Positions 1-6,908 are shown, counted from the first letter of the stretch. The stretch is 8,732 nt of DNA from Bacteroidota bacterium (GCA_025455125.1 JALONE010000022.1:1-8732); one strand, 5' to 3'. Notes: generated by a model from the sequence alone, not told the origin. Program-made: numbers and translations.

Positions 1-948
1 TTCGCCCCGCGCACAAAATATGGCGACCTCTTCGCGGTCAAGCGACTGAACGCGATCCTGCGATCGGTCAACGCAACGCATGCGGTTTTGCTTCGCTCCC
101 AAGACATCTCTCTGGCGGCGCTCTCCCACCGGGCCTTGCCGAACGTCCTCTGGACATTCTACCAGCAAATGCAATCCGCGGTCAACAAGCGCGATCTTCT
201 CCACCGCTGGATGTACTCGCATCTCGCGCTCTGGTTGACGCTCACAGAGCGAATGCGCACCGATGTCTTGCGATGCACGACCATGCCGGCCGATCGCATC
301 CAAGTGATTCCGCTCGGTCGCGACCTTGCGGCCTTCGACCCCCTGCGGATCAATCCGGAGACCGCACGGCAACGGTTCAGCCTTCCGCCTCACGCGCCCA
401 TCGTGGGAATGATCGGACGGCTTGATCCTCAGAAGGGGCAGGAGGATCTTCTCCGGTCCGTCCCCGTTGTACGCCGGACGCACCCCAAAGCCCGCTTCGT
501 CATCGCCGGCGAGGAGACGCGCGACGAACATGGATACGCCTCCACTCTGCGCGCGCTCGTCGAGACACTCGGGATCTCCGACGTCGTTCAGTTCCTTCCC
601 CAAACGAATGACGTCGCCCACTTGCTCTCTGCGTTTGACGTCTTCGTGATGCCATCCCATTCCGAAACGTACGGCCTCATTCTCATCGAAGCGATGGCCA
701 TGGCACGTCCGATCGTCGCGACGGACGCCGGCGGCATTCCCGAACTCGCCCGGCACGACAAGGAAGCATTGCTCGTTCTTCCCAAGAGCCCCGGTCACCT
801 CGCGCGCGCGATCGCACGGCTGCTCGACAGCGCTCAGATGCGCGCCCGCCTTGCGACCGCAGCCCGCGACCGCGCCCTCGCTGAATTCGGCGAAGAACGA
901 TGCACGCAGGTATTCCTGAATGCGCTGCTCAACGCACAACCCCGTTGA
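1..948 (+). CDS. Glycosyltransferase family 4 (GT-B fold), 5' end cut by the window
   Basis: The frame is open from base 1 to the TGA at 946-948, giving 315 codons, so the true start lies upstream. Numbering from base 1, a G-R-L-D-P-Q-K-G motif lies at residues 139-146; in GT4 enzymes its Arg and Lys contact the nucleotide-sugar phosphates. A strand-turn motif RFVIAGEE follows. The E-x7-E signature falls at Glu222 and Glu230 (SETYGLILIE), followed by the GGIPEL donor-site loop. This is the C-terminal Rossmann domain of a retaining GT-B enzyme that transfers a sugar from an activated donor, typically to a cell-surface glycan or lipid. The preserved N-terminal part (about 120 residues) covers the end of the acceptor domain; roughly 50-80 residues are probably missing relative to the usual 360-400. 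Donor and acceptor cannot be told from this sequence. An internal TTG at 88 is not needed as a start because homology-like sequence continues upstream. Confidence 0.92.
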   Translation, partial: FAPRTKYGDLFAVKRLNAILRSVNATHAVLLRSQDISLAALSHRALPNVLWTFYQQMQSAVNKRDLLHRWMYSHLALWLTLTERMRTDVLRCTTMPADRIQVIPLGRDLAAFDPLRINPETARQRFSLPPHAPIVGMIGRLDPQKGQEDLLRSVPVVRRTHPKARFVIAGEETRDEHGYASTLRALVETLGISDVVQFLPQTNDVAHLLSAFDVFVMPSHSETYGLILIEAMAMARPIVATDAGGIPELARHDKEALLVLPKSPGHLARAIARLLDSAQMRARLATAARDRALAEFGEERCTQVFLNALLNAQPR

Positions 949-975
949 ATGCTGTCATCTCTCCACACCTTTCCG

Positions 976-983
976 TATATTTG
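976..983 (+). promoter_or_regulatory. FCB-type -7 promoter element upstream of yebC
   Basis: TATATTTG matches the Bacteroidota sigma-A -7 consensus TAnnTTTG exactly. No good TTG lies 19-21 bases upstream (TGT/CTG at 952-955), so the -33 half is weak. Transcription would start at about 988-990, giving a leader of roughly 33 bases. Confidence 0.5.
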
Positions 984-990
984 CATTTAC

Positions 991-1018
991 TGACTACTGA
1001 CTACTGACTACTGACTCC
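991..1018 (+). repeat. Heptanucleotide tandem repeat in the yebC leader
   Basis: There are three exact TGACTAC units (991-997, 998-1004, 1005-1011) and a fourth with one change, TGACTCC (1012-1018). The preceding bases CATTTAC (984-990) may be a decayed unit. The repeat ends four bases before the yebC ATG and takes the place where a Shine-Dalgarno sequence would sit; none is visible. It has the form of a heptameric short tandem repeat, which can change copy number by slippage. Confidence 0.9.
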
Positions 1019-1022
1019 TCCT

Positions 1023-1733
1023 ATGGGCCGCATATTCGAAAAACGGAAATATAAGATGTTCGCGCGATTCGCGCGGATGGCAAAGGCGTTCAACCGGGTT
1101 GGCCGTGAGATCGACATCGCCGTGAAGGCGGGCGGTCCCGATCCCAAAGGCAATGCACGCCTCCGCATTGCAATCCAGAATGCGAAAAGCGTCAACATGC
1201 CGAAGGACCGCGTCGAGGCGGCCATCAAACGGGCGTCTCAGAAGGATACGACCGGATATCAGGAAGTGGTGTATGAGGGATATGCGCCGCACGGCATCGC
1301 GGTTGTCGTGGAATGCGCAACGGACAACCCGACCCGAACAGTGGCAAGCATCCGGCACATCTTCACGAAGCACGGCGGATCGCTCGCGGCCAGCGGCGCC
1401 ATCACATTCATGTTCGAACGGAAGGGGATGTTTCGGGTCCCGCTGAGCGCTGTGAAGGACATCGATGAATTCGAACTCGAAATGATCGACCACGGTCTCG
1501 ACGACCTGACCGGGGACGAGAACGAACTGCATCTCTATACGTCGTTTGTGGACTACGGGCGGATGCAGAAGGCGTTGGAAGAGAAGGGTATCGAGGTCAC
1601 AAGCTCAGAATTGCAGTACATCCCCACCACGACAAAAGAACTCCCCGAAGAACACGCCAAAGAAGTCCAGGCCGTCCTTGATCTGCTTGAAGAAGATGAC
1701 GACGTTCTTTCGGCCTTCCATACGATGGCGTAG
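1023..1733 (+). CDS. yebC: YebC/TACO1-family translation or regulatory protein
   Basis: A 236-residue protein, close to the usual length of about 240 for this family. It starts MGRIFEKRK and has the family core AVKAGGPDPKGNARLR (residues 34-49), the block NAKSVNMPKDRVEAAIKRA (53-71), and the motif YEGYAPHGIAVVVE (84-97) followed by TDNPTRT and the GG-SLAASG loop. The C-terminus is acidic (LLEEDDDVLSAF). The family was first described as DNA-binding transcriptional regulators. Recent work shows that YebC/TACO1 proteins act on ribosomes and relieve stalling at polyproline and similar sequences. The protein is cytoplasmic. The ATG at 1023 is chosen because the conserved N-terminus begins there; no Shine-Dalgarno sequence is visible. 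The gene lies 74 bases after the glycosyltransferase but has its own promoter-like element. The N-terminus is the type seen in Bacteroidota. Confidence 0.95.
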   Translation: MGRIFEKRKYKMFARFARMAKAFNRVGREIDIAVKAGGPDPKGNARLRIAIQNAKSVNMPKDRVEAAIKRASQKDTTGYQEVVYEGYAPHGIAVVVECATDNPTRTVASIRHIFTKHGGSLAASGAITFMFERKGMFRVPLSAVKDIDEFELEMIDHGLDDLTGDENELHLYTSFVDYGRMQKALEEKGIEVTSSELQYIPTTTKELPEEHAKEVQAVLDLLEEDDDVLSAFHTMA

Positions 1734-1771
1734 CCGAAGTCACCACCCGATCAATAGTTGCCTAGAACACA

Positions 1772-1809
1772 AACGCCGCCTTGCACCGGAAACGAAGCAG
1801 GGCGGCGTT
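1772..1809. terminator. GC-rich hairpin between convergent genes, probable bidirectional terminator
   Basis: AACGCCGCCTTGC (1772-1784) and GCAGGGCGGCGTT (1797-1809) form a 13-bp stem with one G-T wobble and a 12-base loop. It lies between the 3' ends of yebC (+) and the last pilin-like gene (-). No T-run follows on the plus strand. On the minus strand the stem is followed by TTGTGTTCT, which is moderately T-rich. Confidence 0.7.
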
Positions 1810-1832
1810 CGCCGTGAACGAATAGAAGAACA

Positions 1833-2297
1833 TTAGAACCGGGTGTCGACTCTCAGTTCCTCCTCATGGAACTTCGGCTTGTCGGCATAGATCCTGTCGA
1901 CCCCCCATGTGAACCAGCGCTTCTTGCTTCCCCAAGTACCACCCGAGGACGTCAGCCTGAGCCGGGCATATTGCTTGACCGTATCGAGGCCATACACGCC
2001 GGTTGCTGTGACGGTGACTATGCCCATCGACGTCATGTACGTCGTGTCGGTCGACCAGGACATTTTGCCACCGGACATCGAAACGTTGCTTTTGTTATAA
2101 CTGGTTTGTCCACCGGAGGTCGAGAAGTAGTAGTTGACGGCGTTAAGAGCCGCGTTGCTCAGCAATCGCGCCTGGGTCGTCGTCCGTCGGTCGGTTCCCG
2201 CCGAGACGATGGATTGGCTGGCTTTCTGTATGACGTAGGCGTAGAATCCCAGCATCACACAAAGACCGCTCACTAATATGATTTTTGAGGAACCCAT
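1833..2297 (-). CDS. Minor pilin-like protein, PilX/GspK-type (putative)
   Basis: A 154-residue protein with one N-terminal membrane segment (residues 5-23, KIILVSGLCVMLGFYAYVI), then an amphipathic helix continuing to about residue 58, then a beta-rich region (SMGIVTVTATGVYG, YARLRLTSSGG). This is the layout of a type IV pilin or pseudopilin. A Gly at position 2 could serve as a two-residue prepilin leader (MG), but the mature position +5 would be Ile rather than Glu. It is the last gene of the minus-strand assembly cluster, 57 bases after its upstream neighbour. That gap contains a small hairpin, and no Shine-Dalgarno sequence is seen before the ATG. The PilX/GspK assignment rests mainly on gene order and topology; sequence-level recognition is weak. 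It probably helps initiate or cap the filament at the inner membrane. It could also be an unrelated membrane-anchored protein. Confidence 0.6.
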   Translation of the reverse strand: MGSSKIILVSGLCVMLGFYAYVIQKASQSIVSAGTDRRTTTQARLLSNAALNAVNYYFSTSGGQTSYNKSNVSMSGGKMSWSTDTTYMTSMGIVTVTATGVYGLDTVKQYARLRLTSSGGTWGSKKRWFTWGVDRIYADKPKFHEEELRVDTRF

Positions 2298-2334
2298 TTG
2301 TTTGACTGTAATATATACTAACGCGGAAGAAACG

Positions 2335-2352
2335 CTGTGATTTCAGTCACAG
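2335..2352 (-). other. Small hairpin between two minor-pilin genes, possible attenuator
   Basis: CTGTGA (2335-2340) and TCACAG (2347-2352) form a perfect 6-bp stem with a 6-base loop. On the minus strand it begins three bases after the TGA of the PilW-like gene and is followed by CGTTTCTT. It could reduce read-through into the last gene or mark a processed 3' end. Its short stem and weak T-tract make strong termination unlikely. Confidence 0.35.
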
Positions 2353-2354
2353 GC

Positions 2355-2897
2355 TCAGAGATTCTGGGGGAAGATGTGACTCTGCCATCCCGCCGAAGGA
2401 TATCGTCCATTGAAGAACTTATCCGAGCGCATGCGCAACACTACGAAAATGGAGCGAATTCGGGACAAGTTCGTCGTTTCGACACCAAGACTATCATAAT
2501 ACCGCAACCGAAACTGCGTCACATTCTTGGCCATGTACCAATTCTGACCCGGACCAAGAACATTCCTGCGAAGCGCATACAGATTGGGATTCGATGTTCC
2601 CGAAATGTAATCGAGGTCGTATTCCAATTGCTCGGCTGTGCCATTGTTGTCGAGATCGATATAGAACCGGATGTAGCTCGTATCCGCGGTGGAGAAAGGG
2701 CCGGTCGAAGCATTGAGGCCGACATGCCTCAGGTCATAGGAGAGAACCTCCGTGATGGCCGATAGGTTCCGCTCCATTGCCGCCTTTTCCGTCCGCTCAT
2801 ACAGCACTTCCTGCATCGAAAGCGTCAACCTCAGGAGGATGAGAACGATCCCCCCGCGAATCACCGCCGAGCCGATAAGATCGAGGAATGCGACCAT
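2355..2897 (-). CDS. Minor pilin-like protein, PilW/GspJ-type
   Basis: A 180-residue protein with a hydrophobic segment at residues 10-27, then a long helix ending in SYDLRHVG (53-60). Next come IDLDNNGTAEQLEYDL (80-95), an R-R-N-V-L stretch, NVTQFRLRYYDSLG (125-138) and a final strand IRSIFVVLRMRSD (147-159). The helix ending in D-L-R-x-x-G, the 'D-D-N-G-E-Q-L-Y' strand and the 'N-V-T-x-F-R-Y-D-G' block are the pattern of PilW/GspJ/ComGF-type minor pilins, which sit at the filament tip. A candidate cleavage site is Gly9|Ser10, which would put Arg14 at +5 where Glu is normal. The start ATG shares its first base with the TAA of the upstream gene (TAATG), so translation is probably coupled. The role in filament initiation is inferred from the family. 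Confidence 0.72.
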   Translation of the reverse strand: MVAFLDLIGSAVIRGGIVLILLRLTLSMQEVLYERTEKAAMERNLSAITEVLSYDLRHVGLNASTGPFSTADTSYIRFYIDLDNNGTAEQLEYDLDYISGTSNPNLYALRRNVLGPGQNWYMAKNVTQFRLRYYDSLGVETTNLSRIRSIFVVLRMRSDKFFNGRYPSAGWQSHIFPQNL

Positions 2898-3421
2898 TAG
2901 TAGGTCATGATCGTGCTGAACTGGACCGGTTTGGATAGATAAAGCGGATGGGTTACGGTCACGATCATCTTCTTGATGTAGCTTTGGTTGTTGAGTTTCG
3001 TGTCAAGGTCATTCGGACTGACATAGTACACCGTATCGTACACGACGAATCCCGTAAGCGTGGGCGTATCCACGATGCGTCGATACCGGTGGTAGTCGTC
3101 AAAGTCGCTGTACCCTGAAATGGATTTGAACGGATACTGGTCGGGAAGCGGGACGGCTGATTGCTCCGTGGAATTCGGTCCAAGCCCATTGTACGGTGTA
3201 AGTTCCCAAAGCATCGGCTTGTCGTAGGGATCATAATACGCGTCGAACTGTTTGCGCGACGCTTCCATCAACAACGCGTTCGCGATCTCCGAGGCAAGAT
3301 TGTAGGCTTCTCCAGCGAACTCATCCTGCTGGCTCTCCAGAATGAGCCGGTTCGCGCTGATAACGACCATCGTGATGATGATCAACGCCGCCGCGGTAAG
3401 CATGGATTGCCCGAGGCTCAT
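2897..3421 (-). CDS. Minor pilin-like protein, PilV/GspI-type (putative)
   Basis: A 174-residue protein beginning MSLGQSML, with a membrane helix at about residues 7-23 (LTAAALIIITMVVISA) and a continuing polar helix to about residue 58. A Tyr/Asp/Pro-rich middle follows, then two late strands, TGFVVYDTVYYV and KKMIVTVTHPLYL. Pilin-like proteins share this single N-terminal helix followed by a beta domain. The C-terminal 'I-V-T-V-T-x-P' strand ending in a T-x-M-T-Y tail is reminiscent of PilV/GspI, but the assignment is tentative. A Gly4|Gln5 site would give a four-residue leader with Thr at +5 instead of Glu. The ATG overlaps the TAA of the motor ATPase gene by one base and its own stop overlaps the next start by one base, so the three genes form a tightly coupled unit. 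Confidence 0.65.
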   Translation of the reverse strand: MSLGQSMLTAAALIIITMVVISANRLILESQQDEFAGEAYNLASEIANALLMEASRKQFDAYYDPYDKPMLWELTPYNGLGPNSTEQSAVPLPDQYPFKSISGYSDFDDYHRYRRIVDTPTLTGFVVYDTVYYVSPNDLDTKLNNQSYIKKMIVTVTHPLYLSKPVQFSTIMTY

Positions 3422-5232
3422 TAGTCTTCTTCCATCGTGATCGTGACTACCTCATTCACCGAGGTGATCCCCTTCTTGATGAGTTCGATCCCTGAATGTC
3501 GCAGGGTCCGCATACCGTTCTTGGAAGCGATCTCGCGAAGCTTCTCTTCATCAACAAAGGTATCGGATTGCAGGATCAATTGCCGGATATTCTTGTGGAA
3601 ATAAAGGGCCTCATGGATCGCCGTTCGCCCCTTGTAGCCCTGCAAACACTCGGGACATCCCACAGGCTCATAGATCTTCGCCTCGGCGATATCCTGGTCC
3701 GTGAACCCGAGAAGTCTCAGCTCGTCCTTGTCCGGATTCATGACCGGTCGCTTGCAGCGGATGCAGAGCTTGCGCAACAAGCGTTGCGCGAGTATGATGT
3801 TGATCGCGTATCCGATCAGGAACGGTTCGATCCCCATCTTGTAGAGACGCGAGATGGCGCTCGGCGCATCATTCGTGTGAAGCGTGGATAGGGTCAAGTG
3901 TCCCGTGTTCGCAAGTTTGATGGCGATGTCCGCCGTGATCTTGTCGCGCATCTCGCCAACCATGACGATATCCGGATCATGGCGCAGGATGGCGCGGAGC
4001 GCTCCTTCAAAATCCAGCTTCGGGTTGAGCTTCACCTGCCGCGCCCCGTCGATGAAATATTCAACGGGATCTTCGACCGTCAGGATATTCACCGCCGGAT
4101 CCATGACCGCCCGCAGAGCGCCGACAAGCGTCGTGCTCTTCCCGCTTCCGGTGGGACCCGTCACAATGATGATCCCATGCGGCTTCGCAACCGCCTTGCG
4201 GATGACCGATTCTTCGTATGGACCGAATCCGAGGTCTTCCACCCGAATACTTAGATTGGGTTCATGGAGAATACGAATGACGATCGACTCGTATCGGCTC
4301 CTTAGCTCCTTTCCCACCATGGGAATGACGGATACGCGGAACCGGATCGTCTTGTTGTCGATCGTCATCTGAGCGAACCCGTCCTGCGCCATGTTGCGCT
4401 CGAACCGGTCCAAATTCTTCGCCCGATCCTTCACGACGGCCGACACTGCCTCCGCGCGCGTGTCGCGATGGGTGTACCAGAGCGTCAATCGGCCGTCCAC
4501 CCTGAAGTGGAACTCCGTGACCTTCTCCCCTTTCGGAAAGATGTGGATATCACTTGCTCCCACGCGGACGCCGTCCGCAAGGATCTTCTCGACGAGGTTA
4601 ACAAGTCCGCTGCGACTGATTTCGTCTTCGAGGGCCTGTTCGTATTCAGACGCCTCCTCGCTCGATTCCTGTTCGTAGCGGATCTCCGCATCGTCTTTCT
4701 TTCGGTCGTCGTACATCGCGCGGTCCAGCGCAACCCGACGCCACAAGTCTTCCCACTGCGAGAGCGGGACGTAGCAGATCTCGAACTTGCCGTATTGGAA
4801 TCCGCGTGCGACCGTCACCGCGAATCGGGAGGTCGGATCCGAGGTCACGACCTGGAGCCGGTCCGGACGCTGCGGATCCATCATGAACGGCAGGGTGTGA
4901 TGCTCGATCGCAAGGTCTTTCAGGGAGTCAGGAAGGGTGTTGAATTCCTTGCGGATGAACGCGAGCACGTCATCCGTGAGCTTGCCGCCGGAGACATCGA
5001 TGATCTTGAATGCGTAGAAGTTCGCGACCTCGCGATACAGAAGGTCCCGGTCAACCTTGAACACATTGACGAGGACCCACGGCAGGTTGCGGCGGTTCTT
5101 CTGATTCTCATCATTGCTGAGGACCTGGACCGCCTCAAGGAGGACCTCCGGAGAAATGATGCCTTTCTCCAGCAGGACATCCGACAGATCGCGTTTCTTC
5201 GCGCTTGTGGTGAATTCTTTTCCGCCGATCAT
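3421..5232 (-). CDS. gspE: GspE/PilB-family secretion/pilus motor ATPase
   Basis: A 603-residue cytoplasmic hexameric ATPase that powers assembly of type IV pili or type II pseudopili. Residues 15-80 form an N-terminal MshEN/GspE-N-like domain (DLSDVLLEKGIISPEVLLEAV). The middle domain carries the ASDIHIFP motif (226-233). The catalytic core has Walker A GPTGSGKST (359-367), Asp box TVEDPVEY (385-392), Walker B DPDIVMVGEMRD (419-430) and His box TLSTLHTND (447-455). The zinc-binding tetracysteine is intact (C490, C493, C526, C529), as in assembly rather than retraction ATPases. A Glu/Asp-rich stretch at 180-205 is probably a flexible linker. It begins 42 bases after gspF. The name gspE is a family label; pilB would fit equally well. 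There is no strong Shine-Dalgarno sequence before the ATG. All catalytic residues are present, so the machine is probably active. Confidence 0.96.
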   Translation of the reverse strand: MIGGKEFTTSAKKRDLSDVLLEKGIISPEVLLEAVQVLSNDENQKNRRNLPWVLVNVFKVDRDLLYREVANFYAFKIIDVSGGKLTDDVLAFIRKEFNTLPDSLKDLAIEHHTLPFMMDPQRPDRLQVVTSDPTSRFAVTVARGFQYGKFEICYVPLSQWEDLWRRVALDRAMYDDRKKDDAEIRYEQESSEEASEYEQALEDEISRSGLVNLVEKILADGVRVGASDIHIFPKGEKVTEFHFRVDGRLTLWYTHRDTRAEAVSAVVKDRAKNLDRFERNMAQDGFAQMTIDNKTIRFRVSVIPMVGKELRSRYESIVIRILHEPNLSIRVEDLGFGPYEESVIRKAVAKPHGIIIVTGPTGSGKSTTLVGALRAVMDPAVNILTVEDPVEYFIDGARQVKLNPKLDFEGALRAILRHDPDIVMVGEMRDKITADIAIKLANTGHLTLSTLHTNDAPSAISRLYKMGIEPFLIGYAINIILAQRLLRKLCIRCKRPVMNPDKDELRLLGFTDQDIAEAKIYEPVGCPECLQGYKGRTAIHEALYFHKNIRQLILQSDTFVDEEKLREIASKNGMRTLRHSGIELIKKGITSVNEVVTITMEED

Positions 5233-5274
5233 CGCATTCTGCTGTATCGTTCCCCCGATGAACCTGAATGGTCG

Positions 5275-6618
5275 TTACAACCCCTGAATTCGGATCGAAG
5301 CCGTCTCGGACGAGAGATACGTCAGAAAGACCAGCGACAGCGTGATCAGGATGGTGACGATCATCTCGATCACATTGGTCAGGTTCTTCATGGCGTAGCC
5401 GTTTTCCATCTGATAGTAGTCGGCGAGTTGCACGGCTGTTGCCTTCACGCTTCCTGTCTCGGCGCCTGTCTTGAACCGCGACACCACCATCTCCGGGAAG
5501 AACTTCGTGGCCTCCAGCGCCCGTCCCAACTCGCTGCCGTACTTGAGCATCATCGGTACCGCGATGGTTCGCACTTGCTTCGAAAAATACCGGTTTCCGC
5601 TGGCATCTGCCGCAATCTGGATCACGTCGATGTTCTCGCCGGACGACGTATACATGATCCCTAACACCCGGCAGAAGATCTCCACACTTGTATTCCGCAG
5701 AATGCGGCCGAAGTACGGTACATGGATGATGAATCGATGATATTGTGCGCGGCCTTCCGGGGAGCTGACCCAGAAGTAGAACGCGACGCATGCCCCCAAC
5801 AGCAATCCCGAAATCAGATACAGGTTGTCAGACAGCACCGCGCTCATCTCGAGAGTCCACGCGGTCAACGGGGGGACCTCCTCGATCATCGGCCCGAGGA
5901 GATCCATCATCTTCGGGAGAAGATACAGGACATAGAACCCGATCGCGATCACCAACGTCAATGCCGTTATGCCCGGGAGCATGAGAGAACTCATCAATCC
6001 CTTCTTGAAGTCGGCCTGTCGTTCGACCAAGCGCGCAACGCTTTCAAAGATGGATCGCATATCACCGCTCTTGGTCGCAATGCCGAGCATCAGTGCGGTG
6101 TGATATCCGATGACCGGGGACTGCCGGAGGAATGCCTCGCGCGAATCGGTCCCGTTTCTCAGATCGTTGATGATCTCCCGGAGCGCGGCGCGGAGGTTCT
6201 TCTCCCGGGTATTGTTCGCCATGAGATAGAGCACCTCATGGAATGGGAGCTTCTGCTCAAGCAGTTTCGCGCTTTGTGAAACGAAACTGACGATCTCCGT
6301 GGCGGGCGCACCCTGAAGGAATGCATAATTCCGATGGACCGATTTGACCTCGAATCCGAGGCGCTGAAGCGCCGAGACTACCTCGGTCCGGGAATAGGCC
6401 GATTGCGAGCCCTCACTGACCGTCCCGCCCCGTTTTACCCGGTACACATAGCGGCGTTTTTGGCGGATTGATTGGATCTTGCCGTCGTGGAAGACCAGGA
6501 ATGCCTTGGCACGCTTCCGCGCCTCCCGCATCGATCCGGCGATAATATGCCGTTGAACCGGTCGTCCAGACCGGTCTTTGATCACTATCCGATACTCATT
6601 TCCCCCGGAGGAGGCCAT
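5275..6618 (-). CDS. gspF: GspF/PilC-family inner-membrane platform protein
   Basis: A 447-residue polytopic protein that couples the motor ATPase to filament assembly in the inner membrane. It has two T2SSF domains, at about residues 105-235 and 306-436. Membrane segments lie near 213-235, 266-284 and 415-436. The second domain carries the characteristic G-A-E-T-G motif (residues 385-389) followed by LADYY. The N-terminal ~100 residues look duplicated: residues 9-55 (YRIVIKDRSGRP to IQSIRQKR) and 57-98 (YVYRVKRGGTVS to VKSVHRNY) share the usual PilC N-terminal pattern Y-x-V-x-x-G, a helix, then I/V-x-S-I/V. Most family members have one copy and are about 400 residues long. It is the first gene of the minus-strand operon, about 47 bases after a predicted FCB transcription start. 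The ATG at 6618 is the first usable start in frame. Confidence 0.95.
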   Translation of the reverse strand: MASSGGNEYRIVIKDRSGRPVQRHIIAGSMREARKRAKAFLVFHDGKIQSIRQKRRYVYRVKRGGTVSEGSQSAYSRTEVVSALQRLGFEVKSVHRNYAFLQGAPATEIVSFVSQSAKLLEQKLPFHEVLYLMANNTREKNLRAALREIINDLRNGTDSREAFLRQSPVIGYHTALMLGIATKSGDMRSIFESVARLVERQADFKKGLMSSLMLPGITALTLVIAIGFYVLYLLPKMMDLLGPMIEEVPPLTAWTLEMSAVLSDNLYLISGLLLGACVAFYFWVSSPEGRAQYHRFIIHVPYFGRILRNTSVEIFCRVLGIMYTSSGENIDVIQIAADASGNRYFSKQVRTIAVPMMLKYGSELGRALEATKFFPEMVVSRFKTGAETGSVKATAVQLADYYQMENGYAMKNLTNVIEMIVTILITLSLVFLTYLSSETASIRIQGL

Positions 6619-6671
6619 TCATGTCGCCCTGCAATGATGTACAGAAATTTCCACACTCTTCCCCAAGCAAT

Positions 6672-6702
6672 CAAATCTACCTCTTCTCCTTCTGAGAGTC
6701 AA
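6672..6702 (-). promoter_or_regulatory. FCB sigma-A promoter for the gspF-gspE-pilin operon
   Basis: Read on the minus strand, TTG (6702-6700) is followed after exactly 20 bases by TAGATTTG (6679-6672), a full match to TAnnTTTG with the expected -33/-7 spacing. Transcription would begin near 6665 and leave a leader of about 47 bases before the gspF ATG. This is the best promoter match in the window. Confidence 0.65.
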
Positions 6703-6714
6703 GAATCTGCACCT

Positions 6715-6728
6715 GCGGTGAATACCGC
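6715..6728. promoter_or_regulatory. Perfect palindrome in the divergent intergenic region, candidate operator
   Basis: GCGGT-GAAT-ACCGC is a perfect 5-bp inverted repeat with a 4-base centre. It lies 12 bases upstream of the -33 element of the minus-strand promoter, near -57 of that transcript, a position suited to an activator. It also lies upstream of the weaker plus-strand promoter. It could be a chance hairpin. Confidence 0.3.
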
Positions 6729-6769
6729 CGATGCTTCCAGCTGAATGTGAGCCACGTCATAGCAACCGC

Positions 6770-6800
6770 TTGCGAATGCAGGAAGAAAGGAATAGATTCC
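6770..6800 (+). promoter_or_regulatory. Weak FCB-like promoter for the pilin gene
   Basis: TTG (6770-6772), a 20-base spacer, then TAGATTCC (6793-6800) keeps the spacing and the first six bases of the TAnnTTTG element but differs in the last two. Transcription would start near 6807, giving a leader of about 108 bases. No better match was found between 6700 and 6914. Confidence 0.3.
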
Positions 6801-6886
6801 AACGGGGAGGGAATCTGCGATGCGCTTCTCTCTGGCACGTGGAGATGATCGGAAGACTGTTGCACCGAGAAGTCGAAGCGATTCCC
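6794..6886 (+). other. Mutually exclusive inverted repeats in the pilin leader
   Basis: AGATTCC (6794-6800) can pair with GGAATCT (6810-6816) to form a 7-bp hairpin with a 9-base loop. The same bases, as GGGAATC (6809-6815), can instead pair with GATTCCC (6880-6886). That longer structure also holds CTTCTC (6825-6830) against GAGAAG (6867-6872). The two folds cannot coexist. The distal arm ends 17 bases before the Shine-Dalgarno sequence. No known riboswitch consensus was recognised here. Confidence 0.4.
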
Positions 6887-6903
6887 ATTGGAGTGTACTT
6901 GAT

Positions 6904-6908
6904 GGGAG
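6904..6908 (+). promoter_or_regulatory. Ribosome binding site of the pilin-like gene
   Basis: GGGAG lies six bases before the ATG at 6915. It is the only clear Shine-Dalgarno sequence in the window and it settles the start codon. Its strength fits a highly expressed subunit such as a major pilin. Confidence 0.7.

Noticed and set aside
991..1018. Possible CRISPR-like array
   Set aside because: The units are only 7 bases and directly adjoining, without spacers, so this is a simple tandem repeat.
1866..2276. Antisense open frame of 136 codons opposite the last pilin-like gene
   Set aside because: The minus-strand frame has a membrane helix and pilin layout, while this frame has neither a domain nor a translation signal.
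4468..5664. A 398-codon open frame on the plus strand, opposite gspE and the end of gspF
   Set aside because: It spans the antisense of two well-supported genes, shows no recognisable domain, is rich in Arg/His/Asp/Leu as expected from a mirrored coding frame, and has no ribosome binding site.
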